Shown here: piece after piece, positions 18,447 through 31,190 of the stretch
Layout: each line of letters opens with the position of its first letter
Position numbering within the stretch: the first letter of the stretch is position 1
Assembly (NCBI GenBank): GCA_018819205.1
Contig: JAHJQE010000027.1
Coordinates: 1-64,000 of the forward strand
Direction: 5' to 3'
Source of the DNA: Gammaproteobacteria bacterium
Lineage (GTDB): Bacteria > Pseudomonadota > Gammaproteobacteria > Burkholderiales > Gallionellaceae
Length of the DNA stretch: 64,000 bases
Program-made: the position numbers and the translations under genes
Notes under the pieces: model-generated
What the model was told of the DNA's origin: nothing
What the model saw: the letters and a program-made list of their open reading frames with translations, nothing else
The model's database searches: none

Positions 18447-19086
18447 GGCGATGTTTATCCACCCAATAGCCCCACAGCACCAGCAGCCACTGTGCCTGCC
18501 CCACCCAGGCGATGGCTTGGGTGTTCGGTGGCGGTGCGCCGAACACGTTGCCGGCGTAGATCAAAGCGAGGAAGGCGAGCAATGCATAGCATCCCCAGCG
18601 TCCTTTGGCATCCAATGCAACCGTGGCACGCGTGTACAGCCATACCCCCGCCGCGAACAGCGTTCCTTCCAGCAACAGGGTGAGCGGCAGCGACGACCAG
18701 CCATTCAATCCGACCATCAACTCGCCACCGGGCACCAAAGGCAGGTCGGGACGGTGCACCAACACATCCAGCAACCAGTGGCTGACCACCAGCGCCCCCA
18801 GGATCAGCGCTTCGCGCGGAACACGCTTGAACCACAGGTGGATCGTGGCGATCAGCGCCGCCCAGCCGATCACGGCCAGCAGGCTGTGCGAGATGGGGTA
18901 GTTCTCGAACAGCAAGGGTGTGACCACAGTCGCACCCGGCTGTATGCGCACCTGTTCCAGATCCAGCAACAACAGGGTCGGCCACAGCAGGTCGATGAAT
19001 TGCGCTGCAAGGAACAGCGTACCCAGCGAGACCTCAGGGGCGATCTTCTTCGCGCCGAAACCGACGCCGAAATGGGCGATGAACAT
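18430..19086 (-). CDS. Polytopic membrane protein, YdjM/YbcI-like
   Basis: It is 218 aa from the ATG at 19086, which shares one base with the previous stop (TAATG). The upstream part of the open frame is another-frame reading of the LolA-like gene. The protein has about six membrane helices and histidine/aspartate motifs near the membrane face (MFIAHFGVGFGAKK, QFIDLLWP, YPISHSLL, VVSHWLLDVLVH). This arrangement recalls the YdjM/YbcI family of predicted membrane metal-dependent hydrolases. The family match is by pattern only; what it does in this operon is unknown. Confidence 0.6.
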   Translation of the reverse strand: MFIAHFGVGFGAKKIAPEVSLGTLFLAAQFIDLLWPTLLLLDLEQVRIQPGATVVTPLLFENYPISHSLLAVIGWAALIATIHLWFKRVPREALILGALVVSHWLLDVLVHRPDLPLVPGGELMVGLNGWSSLPLTLLLEGTLFAAGVWLYTRATVALDAKGRWGCYALLAFLALIYAGNVFGAPPPNTQAIAWVGQAQWLLVLWGYWVDKHRHAVAH

Positions 19087-19814
19087 TATTGCATCTGCCC
19101 CAGGTCGAATTCCGATGCGGCGATCCTGTGCACTTTGACCGTGCCGAATTCCATCACCGTCTCGGCATCGATCAGTGCATCGCGGATGGTCATCCTGCTG
19201 ACGAAGGGGATTTGCTTGCCTTGATAGGCTATGGTGTTCGCATATTCGAAGCGCGCGGTCTTCAACAGTTTTCCGCTCAGTGAATTGAATTCCGCACTGA
19301 CGCCGACGCCGCGTTTGACCGACACCCAGTAGCGTATCTTGTCGTAGGTCGCGCGCTTGTGCTTCGCACTCAGGTTCAGCACGTAACAGGGTTCGCCGTC
19401 CACGCTCTGCGTGCCATCCATTTCCGCCGTGTAATCGCCCGCATAGTTGGTTGCCGCGATGTCGCCATTGGAGGCCTGCCCGCTCATGCGCTGGCGCGGC
19501 GAAATGGGGATGGGTTTGGACAGACCGGGCCGGATCAGCCACATGTTTCGCCCGACCTGCAGCAGCTTCGATCCCTTGAAGCGCACCGGTTCCTGCGTCT
19601 CGGCCACGCTGGATTCGTCCACCGCCTTGACGACCAGGCGCTGCGGCTCGTCCACCTTGTCGCCGTCGCGTGAACGCAGGGTGATCTCCCACACGATGCC
19701 GGGCAGGCCGCCGCCGCGCGCCTGGTCGGAATGTTTCAGGATGCTCTGCGCATCGGGTGCGGCGTATACCGAACCGACAAAGCAAAGTAGCGCGAATACG
19801 ATCCGTCTTTTCAT
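19086..19814 (-). CDS. LolA-like outer-membrane lipoprotein-sorting protein
   Basis: The 242-aa protein has a signal peptide (MKRRIVFALLCFVGSVYA) and a LolA-like half-barrel: AQSILKHSDQARGG, WEITLRSRDGDK, RFKGSKLLQVGRNMWLIRPGLSKPIPISPRQRMSGQAS, YAGDYTAEMDG, CYVLNLSAK, YDKIRYWVS. This is the COG2834-type family of periplasmic lipid or lipoprotein carriers that accompany MacB/LolC-type transporters, distinct from the housekeeping LolA at 25718. It lies 8 bases after the permease gene, and its stop touches the next start. It probably accepts a cargo from the ABC transporter and takes it across the periplasm. Confidence 0.82.
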   Translation of the reverse strand: MKRRIVFALLCFVGSVYAAPDAQSILKHSDQARGGGLPGIVWEITLRSRDGDKVDEPQRLVVKAVDESSVAETQEPVRFKGSKLLQVGRNMWLIRPGLSKPIPISPRQRMSGQASNGDIAATNYAGDYTAEMDGTQSVDGEPCYVLNLSAKHKRATYDKIRYWVSVKRGVGVSAEFNSLSGKLLKTARFEYANTIAYQGKQIPFVSRMTIRDALIDAETVMEFGTVKVHRIAASEFDLGQMQ

Positions 19815-19822
19815 ATGACCTC

Positions 19823-21085
19823 CTAAACGTGACCGAGTGCGTCGATGATGTCTTTCTTCGCCGCGCGCCGTGCCGGCATGTAGGCGGCCAGCGTGCCGAC
19901 CAGCCCCATCAGGAAGAAGGCGAACACGCTACGCGCCACATCCAGATCGACCAGCAACGGTACCGGACTGGCGCTGTTGGGCGGCACATAGGAGATATCC
20001 GCCGCGTTCACGCCCCAGCGCACCAGCAAGGAGATCAGCAGCCCGCTGACACAGCCGATCAGCGACAACAGCATCGATTCCAGGGTGAACAGCCGTATCA
20101 CGCCGCTGCGCTTGAGGCCGATGGCGCGCAGCGTGCCGATCTCGCGCGTGCGCTCGACCACAGTCATGCCCATGGAGTTGGCGACGCTCATCAGCACCAC
20201 GGTCAACACGATCATGAAGATGAAACCGAAGATCATGTCGAACATGCCGTGCACCTGATTGTAGAAATCGGACAGCTCCTGCCAGGTGAGTATCTCCACG
20301 TCGTAGCCCGCGGCTTGCAGTTTCGTTCGCAATACATCGCGCATCATCTCCGTATTGCCGGTGCGATCGAGCAGGACAGTCAGACGCGCGGCACGTGCAC
20401 CGGCATCCAGCAGGCTGCGCGCCAGCGACAGTGACACGAAGGCGAACTTGTCGTTGCTGCCCGCGTTGCCGGTATTGAACGACTTGCCCAGCGTTATGTC
20501 GGCGGCATTGGCCTGCCCGCTCAAGGTATTCACCAGCACCTGCGCCTGCTCGCCTTCCCGCAGATGCAGCATCTCGACCAGTCCTTCGCTCAGACCGACG
20601 ACATCAGGCCTGTCCTTGTCCAGCCGCATCTTCATGTTGTCGTACATGCCGCTCGCGCGTTCGGCATCGGTCAGCGCACCGGCGCGCAATCTCTCTACCG
20701 CTTCAGGCTCGATACCTTCCGCGATGAAGATGGTGCTGACGCGGCCGTTGCTCACCAGACCGCTCATGCCGATGCGCGGCGCGACCAGTTCGACATGCGC
20801 CTCCTGCTGCACCAGCTTGCTGATGTCCGTCACTTCCTGCGCGGTGAGCAGGTAGCGTTCGGGATCGAGCTTGCCTTCCGTGCGCATGCCCTGTTTATAG
20901 ATGGTCAGGTGGCCCAGCATCTCGCCATGGATGGACTGGCGCCCCAGACCGTCGTAGATGTTGTGCGTATAGCCCGCGAACAGCACGATGGCGGAATAAC
21001 CGAAGGCGATGGCGAGCAGCGTGACCAGTGAACGGCGGCGGTTGCGCAGCAGGCCGCGCAGGGCGAGTTTTAACAGCTTCCTCAT
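19823..21085 (-). CDS. ABC transporter permease, MacB/LolC-like
   Basis: The 420-aa protein has one N-terminal membrane helix (near residues 20-40), a large periplasmic domain (about 40-280, MacB-PCD type: GHLTIYKQGMRTEGKLDPERY, EVTDISKLVQQEAHVELVAPRIGMSGL) and three C-terminal helices forming an FtsX domain (FGFIFMIVLTVVLMSVANSMGM, then the ERTREIGTLRAIGLKRS coupling helix). This is the mechanotransmission type of exporter that extracts substrates from the inner membrane. The ATG overlaps the ATPase stop as ATGA. Confidence 0.9.
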   Translation of the reverse strand: MRKLLKLALRGLLRNRRRSLVTLLAIAFGYSAIVLFAGYTHNIYDGLGRQSIHGEMLGHLTIYKQGMRTEGKLDPERYLLTAQEVTDISKLVQQEAHVELVAPRIGMSGLVSNGRVSTIFIAEGIEPEAVERLRAGALTDAERASGMYDNMKMRLDKDRPDVVGLSEGLVEMLHLREGEQAQVLVNTLSGQANAADITLGKSFNTGNAGSNDKFAFVSLSLARSLLDAGARAARLTVLLDRTGNTEMMRDVLRTKLQAAGYDVEILTWQELSDFYNQVHGMFDMIFGFIFMIVLTVVLMSVANSMGMTVVERTREIGTLRAIGLKRSGVIRLFTLESMLLSLIGCVSGLLISLLVRWGVNAADISYVPPNSASPVPLLVDLDVARSVFAFFLMGLVGTLAAYMPARRAAKKDIIDALGHV

Positions 21086-21777
21086 GGCATCACCTCGTCA
21101 CTTTCGATATTGCCGTCGCGCAGCAGGATCTTCCTGTCCACATGATCGAGCAGGCGCGGATCGTGCGTGGTGAACACGAAGGTCACCTTGCGTGAGCGAT
21201 TCATCTCGCGCATCAGCTCGACCACCATGCGGCTGTTCTCGGAATCCAGGTTGGCGGTGGGTTCGTCTGCAATCACCAGTTTCGGATCAACCACCAGCGC
21301 GCGCGCGATGGCGACACGCTGGCGCTGTCCGCCGGAAAGTTTGTCGGGCAGGGAATGGATGAATCGCTCCAGTCCCACATCCACCAGCGCGGCGGCGGCG
21401 CGCTCGCGTACCGCTGCCTCCTTCTCGCCCTGTATCTGCAGCGGTAGCATCACGTTCTCCAGCGCGGACAGCACCGGCACCAGATTGAAGTTCTGGAACA
21501 CGAAGCCCAGTTTCCGGCTGCGGAACTCGGTCAGCGCATCGTCATTCAGCAGATGTGTATCCTGGCCGTCGAAATTCACCGTGCCTGCGGTCGGCGCATC
21601 GATCAGACCGATGATGTTCATCAAGGTGGATTTGCCGCTGCCGGACGGCCCCCACACGGCGAGGAACTCGCCCGCACGGATGTCCAGCGAGATGCCACTC
21701 AATGCATCGATGTGGGTCTCGCCCAGCATGAAGCGGCGGCGGATGTTGCGCAGTTTGAGTATCGCTTGTTCGCTCAT
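21082..21777 (-). CDS. ABC transporter ATP-binding protein, LolD-like
   Basis: It is 231 aa from the ATG at 21777, behind AGTGAGG; the longer frame to 21900 lies in the DUF2141 gene. Walker A is GPSGSGKST, the Q-loop region is FVFQNFNLVPVLSALENVMLPL, the signature is LSGGQRQR and Walker B is VIADEPTANLDSE. This matches the LolD/MacB ATPase family. It energises the adjacent permease. The gene is 7 bases after the DUF2141 gene and overlaps the permease. Confidence 0.93.
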   Translation of the reverse strand: MSEQAILKLRNIRRRFMLGETHIDALSGISLDIRAGEFLAVWGPSGSGKSTLMNIIGLIDAPTAGTVNFDGQDTHLLNDDALTEFRSRKLGFVFQNFNLVPVLSALENVMLPLQIQGEKEAAVRERAAAALVDVGLERFIHSLPDKLSGGQRQRVAIARALVVDPKLVIADEPTANLDSENSRMVVELMREMNRSRKVTFVFTTHDPRLLDHVDRKILLRDGNIESDEVMP

Positions 21778-21784
21778 GTCTGCC

Positions 21785-22198
21785 TCACTTGATATGGATG
21801 GTTTGCGTGGTCGTACCATCGCCCACTGAAAACACTGCGTCCTTGAATTTCGGCGGGCCGAAGTGCGCCGGTGCATCGTGTGATGCCCCGGTCGGTTCAT
21901 TGGGGATACCGATGAAGTTGCTGTCCAGCTTGCCGTTGCCGTTCATGTCGGCATAGACCGCGACAGCATATTCACCGGCGGGGATATCCGATATCTTCAG
22001 TTCGGTCGTGTCACCGATGGCCAGCACAGTGCGGCGCAGCGCCTTGTCGTCCCGCATCGGGAAGTCCGCGGCGGAGGTATGCAGGGCGACGTGCAGCGTC
22101 TTCCCGTCCAGTCTGTCACCGTGCAGTGTCAGCCAGAGCTCGCCGGCATCGGCAAGGCATGGCAGCAATACTGCCAGCAGTACAAAAAGATGTTGCAT
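21785..22198 (-). CDS. DUF2141-domain secreted protein
   Basis: The 137-aa protein has a signal peptide (MQHLFVLLAVLLPCLADA) followed by a single Ig-like domain: GELWLTLHGDRLDGKTLHVALHTSAADFP, then ISDIPAGEYAVAVYADMNGNGKLDSNFIGIPNEPTG and FGPPKFKDAVFSV. AVYADMNGNGKLD with the GIP-P loop is diagnostic of DUF2141. The domain function is not established. It is the first gene of the Lol-like ABC operon, so it may be a cargo or an envelope partner. Confidence 0.85.
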   Translation of the reverse strand: MQHLFVLLAVLLPCLADAGELWLTLHGDRLDGKTLHVALHTSAADFPMRDDKALRRTVLAIGDTTELKISDIPAGEYAVAVYADMNGNGKLDSNFIGIPNEPTGASHDAPAHFGPPKFKDAVFSVGDGTTTQTIHIK

Positions 22199-22305
22199 GG
22201 CACCTCCCGTGTAATGACGGAACGTACTTTAAGAAAGTCTGGGGCGCAGGTGGAGCAGTTTGCGACGAACTGCGCGAAACGCGGAATGAATTGCAGCGGA
22301 GGGCT

Positions 22306-23088
22306 TCAGTCGCGCTTGTCCTGCTGTGATTGCAGCATCCGCTCGATGTGATCGAGGCGAGCTGAGATTACCTTCAGCAAGCGCTCAGACTCCTTTTCTT
22401 CTGTCTCGATCTTTTCCACATCCCCGCCAATGAAGAAGGCCGCCAGATTGGCCGTGAGCAGGGAGATGAGCACCACACCGAACAGCACCACCAGCGAGGC
22501 GAACAGCCGACCGGCGCCGGTGTGCGGCACCACATCGCCGTAGCCTACGGTGGCCATGGTGACCCAGGCCCACCACATGCCGTCCCACACGTCGCCGATC
22601 GAGGGGTCGACGCGCGACATGATGATGCCCGACAGGACCATGGCGCAGAAGGCGACGATCAGGGTGGTGCCCAGCTTGTGCTGCGACAGCAGTTTGCGCG
22701 CCGAACGCGACATGCGCAGCAGCAGCGCCACCACCAGCACCAGCCGCACGCTGCGCAGCAGGCCGATCAAGGGCGCGAACTGCCAGAAATACGGAAAGCC
22801 GGCGGTGATGATGAGCAGGTTCAGCCAGTTGCCGAACAGGTAGCGACGCTTGTCGCGCACCTGCGCGGTAAGCAGCACGGTCTCCAGCAGGAAGGCCAGC
22901 CACACCAGCCAGTCTGCGACACGGGCGACAACGTGGGAGATACCGCCGGTCTCTTCCAGGTACCACTGCAGCACGATCCACAGTGCCACCCCCACCATCG
23001 GCCATTCCAGCCTTTGCGCCCACAGCCGCGCTTCATCGTTCTCTTTTTCGGAGACACCGGCGATACCGAGCAGGTGGACGACTTTCAT
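22306..23088 (-). CDS. Voltage-gated-type potassium channel
   Basis: The 260-aa protein has six predicted membrane helices. An S4-like helix carries spaced arginines (LLRSVRLVLVVALLLRMSRSARKLL), and a pore loop with the K+ selectivity filter sits in WAWVTMATVGYGDVVPHTGAG. The C-terminus is a short coiled coil (EKESERLLKVISARLDHIERMLQ), probably for tetramer assembly. Its stop is 107 bases from the DUF2141 start. It begins 9 bases after the serS stop, so it may be the distal gene of the ftsK-lolA-rarA-serS operon. Confidence 0.9.
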   Translation of the reverse strand: MKVVHLLGIAGVSEKENDEARLWAQRLEWPMVGVALWIVLQWYLEETGGISHVVARVADWLVWLAFLLETVLLTAQVRDKRRYLFGNWLNLLIITAGFPYFWQFAPLIGLLRSVRLVLVVALLLRMSRSARKLLSQHKLGTTLIVAFCAMVLSGIIMSRVDPSIGDVWDGMWWAWVTMATVGYGDVVPHTGAGRLFASLVVLFGVVLISLLTANLAAFFIGGDVEKIETEEKESERLLKVISARLDHIERMLQSQQDKRD

Positions 23089-23097
23089 ATCTGCGCC

Positions 23098-25717
<2,620 letters not shown>

Positions 25718-25718
<1 letters not shown>

Positions 25719-26338
25719 TATTCGCCCAGAACGTCAGCGCCTTGGGGCGGCACGAAACGGAACAGCGACGGTGCCAGCTGCGGATTGCGCTGCAGCTGTG
25801 CGAAACGCAAGATGGTGGTGTTGCCGAACGCATCGTTCAGTTCCATTGCGGCCAGTTCCGACTGTGCATTGAAGCCCATGCGAATGGCGGAGAAAGTGGA
25901 TTCCCTGCTGCGCGGCTTGGCGGCCAGCCAGTGCAAACCATACTGCTCGCCCGCTTCTTCCAGCAGGAAGTCGCGCTCGATCTCGTTGTTGCCGGAAAGC
26001 AATGCCGCCGGACTGCTGCCCAGTGCGGCGTCCAGTTTGCGTACGGTGACCTGTTCCAGATCTGCGTCGTACAGCCAGAACTTCTCGCCGTCGCCGACGA
26101 TGAGTTGTTCATACGGCTTGCGGTATTCCCAGCGGAACTTGCCGGGGCGCACGAACTGCATGGTGCCGGATGCGCTTTGCATCTTGCGGCCCTTGCTGTC
26201 GAGCACGGTCTGGGTGAATTCGGCCTGCGCGGAACGGGTGCCGGAGATGAAGGATTTGAGCTGGTCGACGGCACCGGCATGGGCTTGGAACGCTGCCAGA
26301 CACAGCAAGAGCGAGAGCACTCTTTTCAGCATGTTCAC
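25718..26338 (-). CDS. lolA: Outer-membrane lipoprotein carrier LolA
   Basis: The 206-aa protein has a signal peptide ([21 protein letters not shown]) and the LolA body: [66 protein letters not shown]. It ferries lipoproteins from LolCDE to LolB across the periplasm. This is the housekeeping copy, in the conserved ftsK-lolA-rarA context; a divergent LolA-like protein is encoded at 19086. Its ATG overlaps the ftsK stop. Confidence 0.96.
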
Positions 26339-28608
26339 TCCTGCCGTGCCGGTGCCAGTACTTCGCGGTTGCCGTTGCTCTGCATGGGCGATACCAGCCC
26401 TGCCTGCTCCATCGCCTCGATCAGGCGCGCAGCGCGGTTGTAGCCGATGCGCAGATGACGCTGCACCAGCGAGATAGAGGGGCGGCGCGTCTTGAGCACG
26501 ATCTCCACCGCCTGATCGTACAGTGCGTCGGCTTCGGCGCTGCCGCCCCCGCCGTCGTATTCGCCTTCGGCCGGCTCATCCATCGAGGTGAGGATGCCTT
26601 CGATGTAGTTCGGCTCGCCCTGCGCCTTGAGGTGCTCGGTGACGCGGTGCACTTCCTGGTCGGAGACGAAGGCGCCGTGCACGCGCTGCGGAAAGCCGCT
26701 GCCCGGTGGCAGATAGAGCATGTCGCCCTGCCCCAGCAGCGACTCGGCGCCCATCTGGTCAAGGATGGTGCGCGAGTCGATCTTGCTCGATACCTGGAAC
26801 GCGACGCGCGTCGGCACGTTGGCCTTGATCAGGCCGGTGATGACATCCACCGAGGGGCGCTGCGTGGCCAGCACCAGATGGATACCGGCGGCGCGCGCTT
26901 TCTGCGCCAGACGCGCGATGAGTTCTTCCACCTTTTTGCCCACCACCATCATCAGATCGGCCAGTTCGTCGATGAAGATGACGATGTACGGCAGTTCTTC
27001 CAGCGGCTCGGGTGATTCCGGCGTGATGCTGAACGGATTGGTCAGCGGCTTGCCGTCCTTGATCGCTTCGCGCACCTTCTGGTTGTAGCCGGCAATGTTG
27101 CGCACGCCGAGTGCGGACATCAGCTTGTAACGCTTGTCCATCTCCTGCACGCCCCAATTGAGCGCGGAAGCTGCCTGACGCATGTCGGTGACCACCGGTG
27201 CCAGCAGGTGCGGTATGCCTTCGTACACTGACAGCTCCAGCATCTTGGGATCGATCAGGATCAGGCGCACTTGTTGCGGCGAGGACTTGTACAGCAACGA
27301 CAGGATCATGGCGTTGATCGCCACCGATTTGCCTGAGCCGGTGGTTCCGGCCACCAGCACGTGCGGCATCCTGGCCAGGTCGGCCACCACCGGCTTGCCG
27401 GAGATGTCCTTGCCCATGGCGATGGTCAACGGCGAATGCATGTCGGCATACACCTGCGAGCCGAGTATCTCGGACAGATGCACCATCTGCCGTTTCGGAT
27501 TCGGCAGCTCCAGCGCCATATAGGTTTTGCCGGGGATGGTCTCCACCACACGGATACTGACCACGGACAAGGCACGTGCCAGGTCGCGCACCAGATTGAC
27601 GATCTGGCTGCCCTTCACGCCCACGTCGGGTTCGATCTCGTAGCGCGTGATGACCGGTCCGGGGTAGGCACCGACCACCTTGACGGTGACGCCGAAGTCG
27701 TTGAGCTTGCGCTCGATCAGACGCGAGGTGAATTCCAGCGTCTCGGCAGAGACCACTTCGACCTGCTTGGTGGCCTGATCGAGGATGTGCAGCGGCGGCA
27801 AAGGCGAATCGGACAGGTCGGCGAACAACGAGACCTGCTTCTCCTTATCCACCCGCTTCGACTTCGGCACCTCGACCACCTGCATCTCGATGTGGATGGG
27901 CTGATGGTCTTCGACGCGTTTCTTCTCTTCTTCCACGCTCACTTCGCGCTTCTGCAGGGCTTGCACGCCGATGCGCTTGTCCTGCCAGGTCTGCCAGCGG
28001 TTGCGCGCCCACAGGTAGCCATCCTCTATCCACTCACCGAGACGATCGATGAAGCGCAGCCAGGACAGGCCGGTGTAGAGGCTGAAACTGACTGCCATGA
28101 TCGTCAGCAGGAACAGGGTCGCGCCGATGTAGCCCAACACCTGCGCCAGCCAGCCGCCCAGCACCGCACCCAGCATGCCGCCCGGTGCCTGCGGCAGTTC
28201 GACCTGCCAGGTGTAGAGGCGCAATGCCTCCAGTGCGCTGCTGGATACCAGCAGGATGAAGAATCCGCTCAGTGACAGCCACAGGGTGCGCACATCGAAC
28301 AGGCTGTCGGCACGCATGCGGCGATAGCTGGCCCACACACGTTGCAACAGGAGCGTGACCAACCACCAGGCTGAGAAACCAAACACATAGAGCAGTACGT
28401 CGGACAGCCATGCACCGAAAGCGCCACCCGGATTCTGCGTGACGGCGGTACTCGCCTCGTGCGACCAGGCGGTGTCGTTATGGTCGTAGCCGGCGAGGAT
28501 CAGGATCAGGTAGGCGGCCAGCGCCACCAGCAACAGCCAGCGCGATTCGCGCAACAGATGCAGCATCCGCTCGGGTAGCGGCGCCCGCGCGTTATCCGCC
28601 ACGGCCAT
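26335..28608 (-). CDS. ftsK: DNA translocase FtsK
   Basis: The 757-aa protein has an N-terminal membrane domain (four helices, about 20-190), a short linker and the RecA-like motor with Walker [16 protein letters not shown] (about residue 415-425) and Walker [15 protein letters not shown]. The C-terminal gamma winged helix that reads KOPS sites is present ([28 protein letters not shown]). It pumps DNA at the septum and activates XerCD. The linker is much shorter than in E. coli (1329 aa), as in many betaproteobacteria. Its start shares one base with the upstream regulator stop. Confidence 0.97.
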   Translation of the reverse strand: MAVADNARAPLPERMLHLLRESRWLLLVALAAYLILILAGYDHNDTAWSHEASTAVTQNPGGAFGAWLSDVLLYVFGFSAWWLVTLLLQRVWASYRRMRADSLFDVRTLWLSLSGFFILLVSSSALEALRLYTWQVELPQAPGGMLGAVLGGWLAQVLGYIGATLFLLTIMAVSFSLYTGLSWLRFIDRLGEWIEDGYLWARNRWQTWQDKRIGVQALQKREVSVEEEKKRVEDHQPIHIEMQVVEVPKSKRVDKEKQVSLFADLSDSPLPPLHILDQATKQVEVVSAETLEFTSRLIERKLNDFGVTVKVVGAYPGPVITRYEIEPDVGVKGSQIVNLVRDLARALSVVSIRVVETIPGKTYMALELPNPKRQMVHLSEILGSQVYADMHSPLTIAMGKDISGKPVVADLARMPHVLVAGTTGSGKSVAINAMILSLLYKSSPQQVRLILIDPKMLELSVYEGIPHLLAPVVTDMRQAASALNWGVQEMDKRYKLMSALGVRNIAGYNQKVREAIKDGKPLTNPFSITPESPEPLEELPYIVIFIDELADLMMVVGKKVEELIARLAQKARAAGIHLVLATQRPSVDVITGLIKANVPTRVAFQVSSKIDSRTILDQMGAESLLGQGDMLYLPPGSGFPQRVHGAFVSDQEVHRVTEHLKAQGEPNYIEGILTSMDEPAEGEYDGGGGSAEADALYDQAVEIVLKTRRPSISLVQRHLRIGYNRAARLIEAMEQAGLVSPMQSNGNREVLAPARQE

Positions 28609-29315
28609 CAGGCGCCCCCGGCAGATTTGGTATCTTCAGTCTCTTCATCGCCGTTTTCCGAGATGAAGCCGAAGCGGCGCGCCGTCTCCACCGCCTCGAC
28701 GCGGGAATTGACGTGCAGGGTCTGGTAGATGGCGGCGACATGGATCTTGACCGTGCCTTCCGCGAGGTTGAGCTCGCGCGATATGTCCTTGTTGCTCATG
28801 CCGGCACCGATCAGTTGCAGCACCTGCAACTGGCGCGGGGTGAGTCCGTACTTGCTGGCACGCTGACTGCGTTTGTCGTTGAGTGCCTGGCCGTGCTCCA
28901 GCTTGGATACGGCTTGCTGCAGCAACTGCGGCGGAACGTACACACCACCTTCCAGCACCATGCGCAGGGCGGACAACATGGACTTGCTGGGTGACATCTT
29001 GGAGATGAAGCCCATTGCACCGAGGTTCATCACGCTTTCGATGTCGTCGCGCTGATCGGAGCCGGACACCACGACCAGCGGTACCGAAGGGAAACGCTGG
29101 TGGAACAGTTGCAGAGAGGAGACACCGTTGCTGTCCGGCATGTGCAGATCCAGCAACGCCAGATCAAGGTCGGGGTTGGCCATGACCAGTTGCAACGCCT
29201 CGGTGAAATTGCCGGTATCAAGTATCTCCACCTCGTCGGCCAATTGCTGTAGCACATAGCGCATGCCATCGCGGAACAGCGCGTGATCATCCACCAGCAG
29301 TACCTTGATCTTCAT
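28608..29315 (-). CDS. NarL/LuxR-family response regulator
   Basis: The 235-aa protein has a receiver domain (acidic DDH at residues 9-11, phospho-acceptor D56 in [10 protein letters not shown] in FISKMSP) and a C-terminal LuxR helix-turn-helix ([42 protein letters not shown]). It is 60 bases after the hybrid kinase gene, its likely partner. It touches the ftsK start, so ftsK is probably transcribed at least in part from here. Targets are not evident. Confidence 0.92.
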   Translation of the reverse strand: MKIKVLLVDDHALFRDGMRYVLQQLADEVEILDTGNFTEALQLVMANPDLDLALLDLHMPDSNGVSSLQLFHQRFPSVPLVVVSGSDQRDDIESVMNLGAMGFISKMSPSKSMLSALRMVLEGGVYVPPQLLQQAVSKLEHGQALNDKRSQRASKYGLTPRQLQVLQLIGAGMSNKDISRELNLAEGTVKIHVAAIYQTLHVNSRVEAVETARRFGFISENGDEETEDTKSAGGA

Positions 29316-29375
29316 TGTTGAATCTCCCTATGCATCGCCCGCAATCATATCACTCCGGTCATGGCCATTCAGCCG

Positions 29376-31190
29376 CTAATGCTTGCCGGTCAGCACGAAA
29401 TACATCATCGCGCGCAGCCGGATCGGCGCGATGGGTTTATGCAGCAGGATGGCTCCGCTGGCATGTATCGCATGCAGCGTCTCAGTGGCGGTATCACCGG
29501 TCAGCACCACGGCCGGCAGTTCCGCCCCCCACAGTTCGCGCATACGCTGAATGACATGGATGGCCGTCATTCCTTGCGGCAGCCGGTAGTCGCATACCAG
29601 CACATCCGGGCGCTGGCCGGCCACATCCAGTTCTCGCATCACCTCGTCTGCGGATTCAGAGGTGAAGACCTTGCACCCCCATTGCCGCATCAGTTCGGCC
29701 GTCGATTCACGGATGTCCGGGTCGTCCTCGACAAAGGCGACCACCCTGCCACTTAGGTCATATTCGGAATGCGGGATGACAAAAGGCTGCTCCAGTTGCG
29801 TGGCATCTCCCTTGGTGACGCTGAATGAGAAGGTAGAACTGACCCCGGGCTCTGAACTGACCTGCAGTCCGCTACTCAGTAATTGATCGATACGACGCAC
29901 GATGGTGAGCCCCAGACCCAGCCCCTTGCGCCGGTCACGATGCGGATTACCCACCTGGTAATACTCATCGAAGATGTGCGGCAAGGATTCCGGCTTGATG
30001 CCGATGCCGCTGTCCACAACCTCCAGCATCACTTTGTCATCAGAACATGTGCGGCGCACCGACACGCCGCCACTGTCTGTATAGCGGATGGCATTGGAGA
30101 TAAGATTGCGCAGCATACGTTCCAGCAGGAAGGGGTCGCTGCATACCACCGCGCCGCAATCCGTGCCCTTGCACTTATCTCCGACGTTAGGCATATCGAA
30201 ACTGAGCCCCTTGGTCTGGGCGATGGGTGCGAAATCGCCATAGAGACGGTCCATCAACGGCTCAAGCGCAAAATGCTGCCAGCGTGGCTCGACGATGCCC
30301 GCATCCAGACGCGACACGTCCAGCAAGTCATCGAACATGTCTACCAGCGCATCGACAGACTTGCCTATCTGTCCGGCCAAACGCACTGGCTCTTTCTCTT
30401 TAGTGGTCTCCTGCAAGGCCTCAGTGAACAGGCGCAAGGCTTGCAAGGGCTGTCGCAAGTCATGACTGGCCGTCGCCAGGAACTTCGACTTGGCGCGACT
30501 GGCCGCTTCTGCCTGCTCCAGCGCTTCGGCGATATCCGCCTCACGCTGACGCAACTCGCGCAGCAATCCTTCTTTCTCAAAGCGCTGCCGTAACGAAAGC
30601 TCGAAGGTGTACATCAACCGCATCGCCGCATTCAGCATGAATACGATGAACACGACGAGCATCAGCGCCAGGAACCAGTGCTGCTTGTCGTTATCCATCG
30701 CCAGTCGGGCAATAAGCGGAACAAGCAGGAAGATCAGATACAGGAACAGGGAAGGTCGGTGTACCGGATTAATGGTCACACCACCAGTGGCAAATCCCAT
30801 CGCGACACAGATGATGATGATCTGGTAGGCCAGATTACCGGGCAGATACATCAGCAACCAGGCCACGCCCCATACCGAGGCGCCGAGAATGGTATTGATC
30901 TTGAAGCGCCGGTTCCAGAGACGGCACTCCTTCAGGCTGAAAGCCGCATTGCGGAAACGCCACCATTGCGACATCTCGAACGTCTGCACGGCGAAGGCGA
31001 ACACCATCCATGCCAGCAAAGTGTCGTGAGAAATCATGTCCCACATCAGCCACATCATCAGCGGCACCATGAACATAGGCGGCACGACCATGGTCGGATA
31101 GCTGGCGATACGCGCGCGTACCTGCTCGCGACGAACCTGCAGGTTATCCTCGCTGATGTCGAACCGCAGCAGGTCGCTCAGCAAGCTCAT
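29376..31190 (-). CDS. Hybrid sensor histidine kinase with C-terminal receiver
   Basis: The 604-aa protein has about six N-terminal membrane helices (residues 30-195), a coiled linker, then HisKA with H243 in ATASHDLRQPLQAL and HATPase_c (NLISNAIRYTDSGG, DSGIGI, GLGLGLTIVRRI). A receiver domain with D534 in LVCDYRLPQG ends the protein. HDLRQPL is typical of a hybrid family paired with LuxR regulators, as here. Its ATG overlaps the SCO gene stop as ATGA, which suggests a link to copper or respiratory sensing; that is inference from arrangement. Confidence 0.92.
   Translation of the reverse strand: MSLLSDLLRFDISEDNLQVRREQVRARIASYPTMVVPPMFMVPLMMWLMWDMISHDTLLAWMVFAFAVQTFEMSQWWRFRNAAFSLKECRLWNRRFKINTILGASVWGVAWLLMYLPGNLAYQIIIICVAMGFATGGVTINPVHRPSLFLYLIFLLVPLIARLAMDNDKQHWFLALMLVVFIVFMLNAAMRLMYTFELSLRQRFEKEGLLRELRQREADIAEALEQAEAASRAKSKFLATASHDLRQPLQALRLFTEALQETTKEKEPVRLAGQIGKSVDALVDMFDDLLDVSRLDAGIVEPRWQHFALEPLMDRLYGDFAPIAQTKGLSFDMPNVGDKCKGTDCGAVVCSDPFLLERMLRNLISNAIRYTDSGGVSVRRTCSDDKVMLEVVDSGIGIKPESLPHIFDEYYQVGNPHRDRRKGLGLGLTIVRRIDQLLSSGLQVSSEPGVSSTFSFSVTKGDATQLEQPFVIPHSEYDLSGRVVAFVEDDPDIRESTAELMRQWGCKVFTSESADEVMRELDVAGQRPDVLVCDYRLPQGMTAIHVIQRMRELWGAELPAVVLTGDTATETLHAIHASGAILLHKPIAPIRLRAMMYFVLTGKH

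Noticed and set aside
19087-19785. Long N-terminal extension of the YdjM-like gene
   Set aside because: It is another-frame translation of the LolA-like gene; the natural start is at 19086 in a TAATG overlap.
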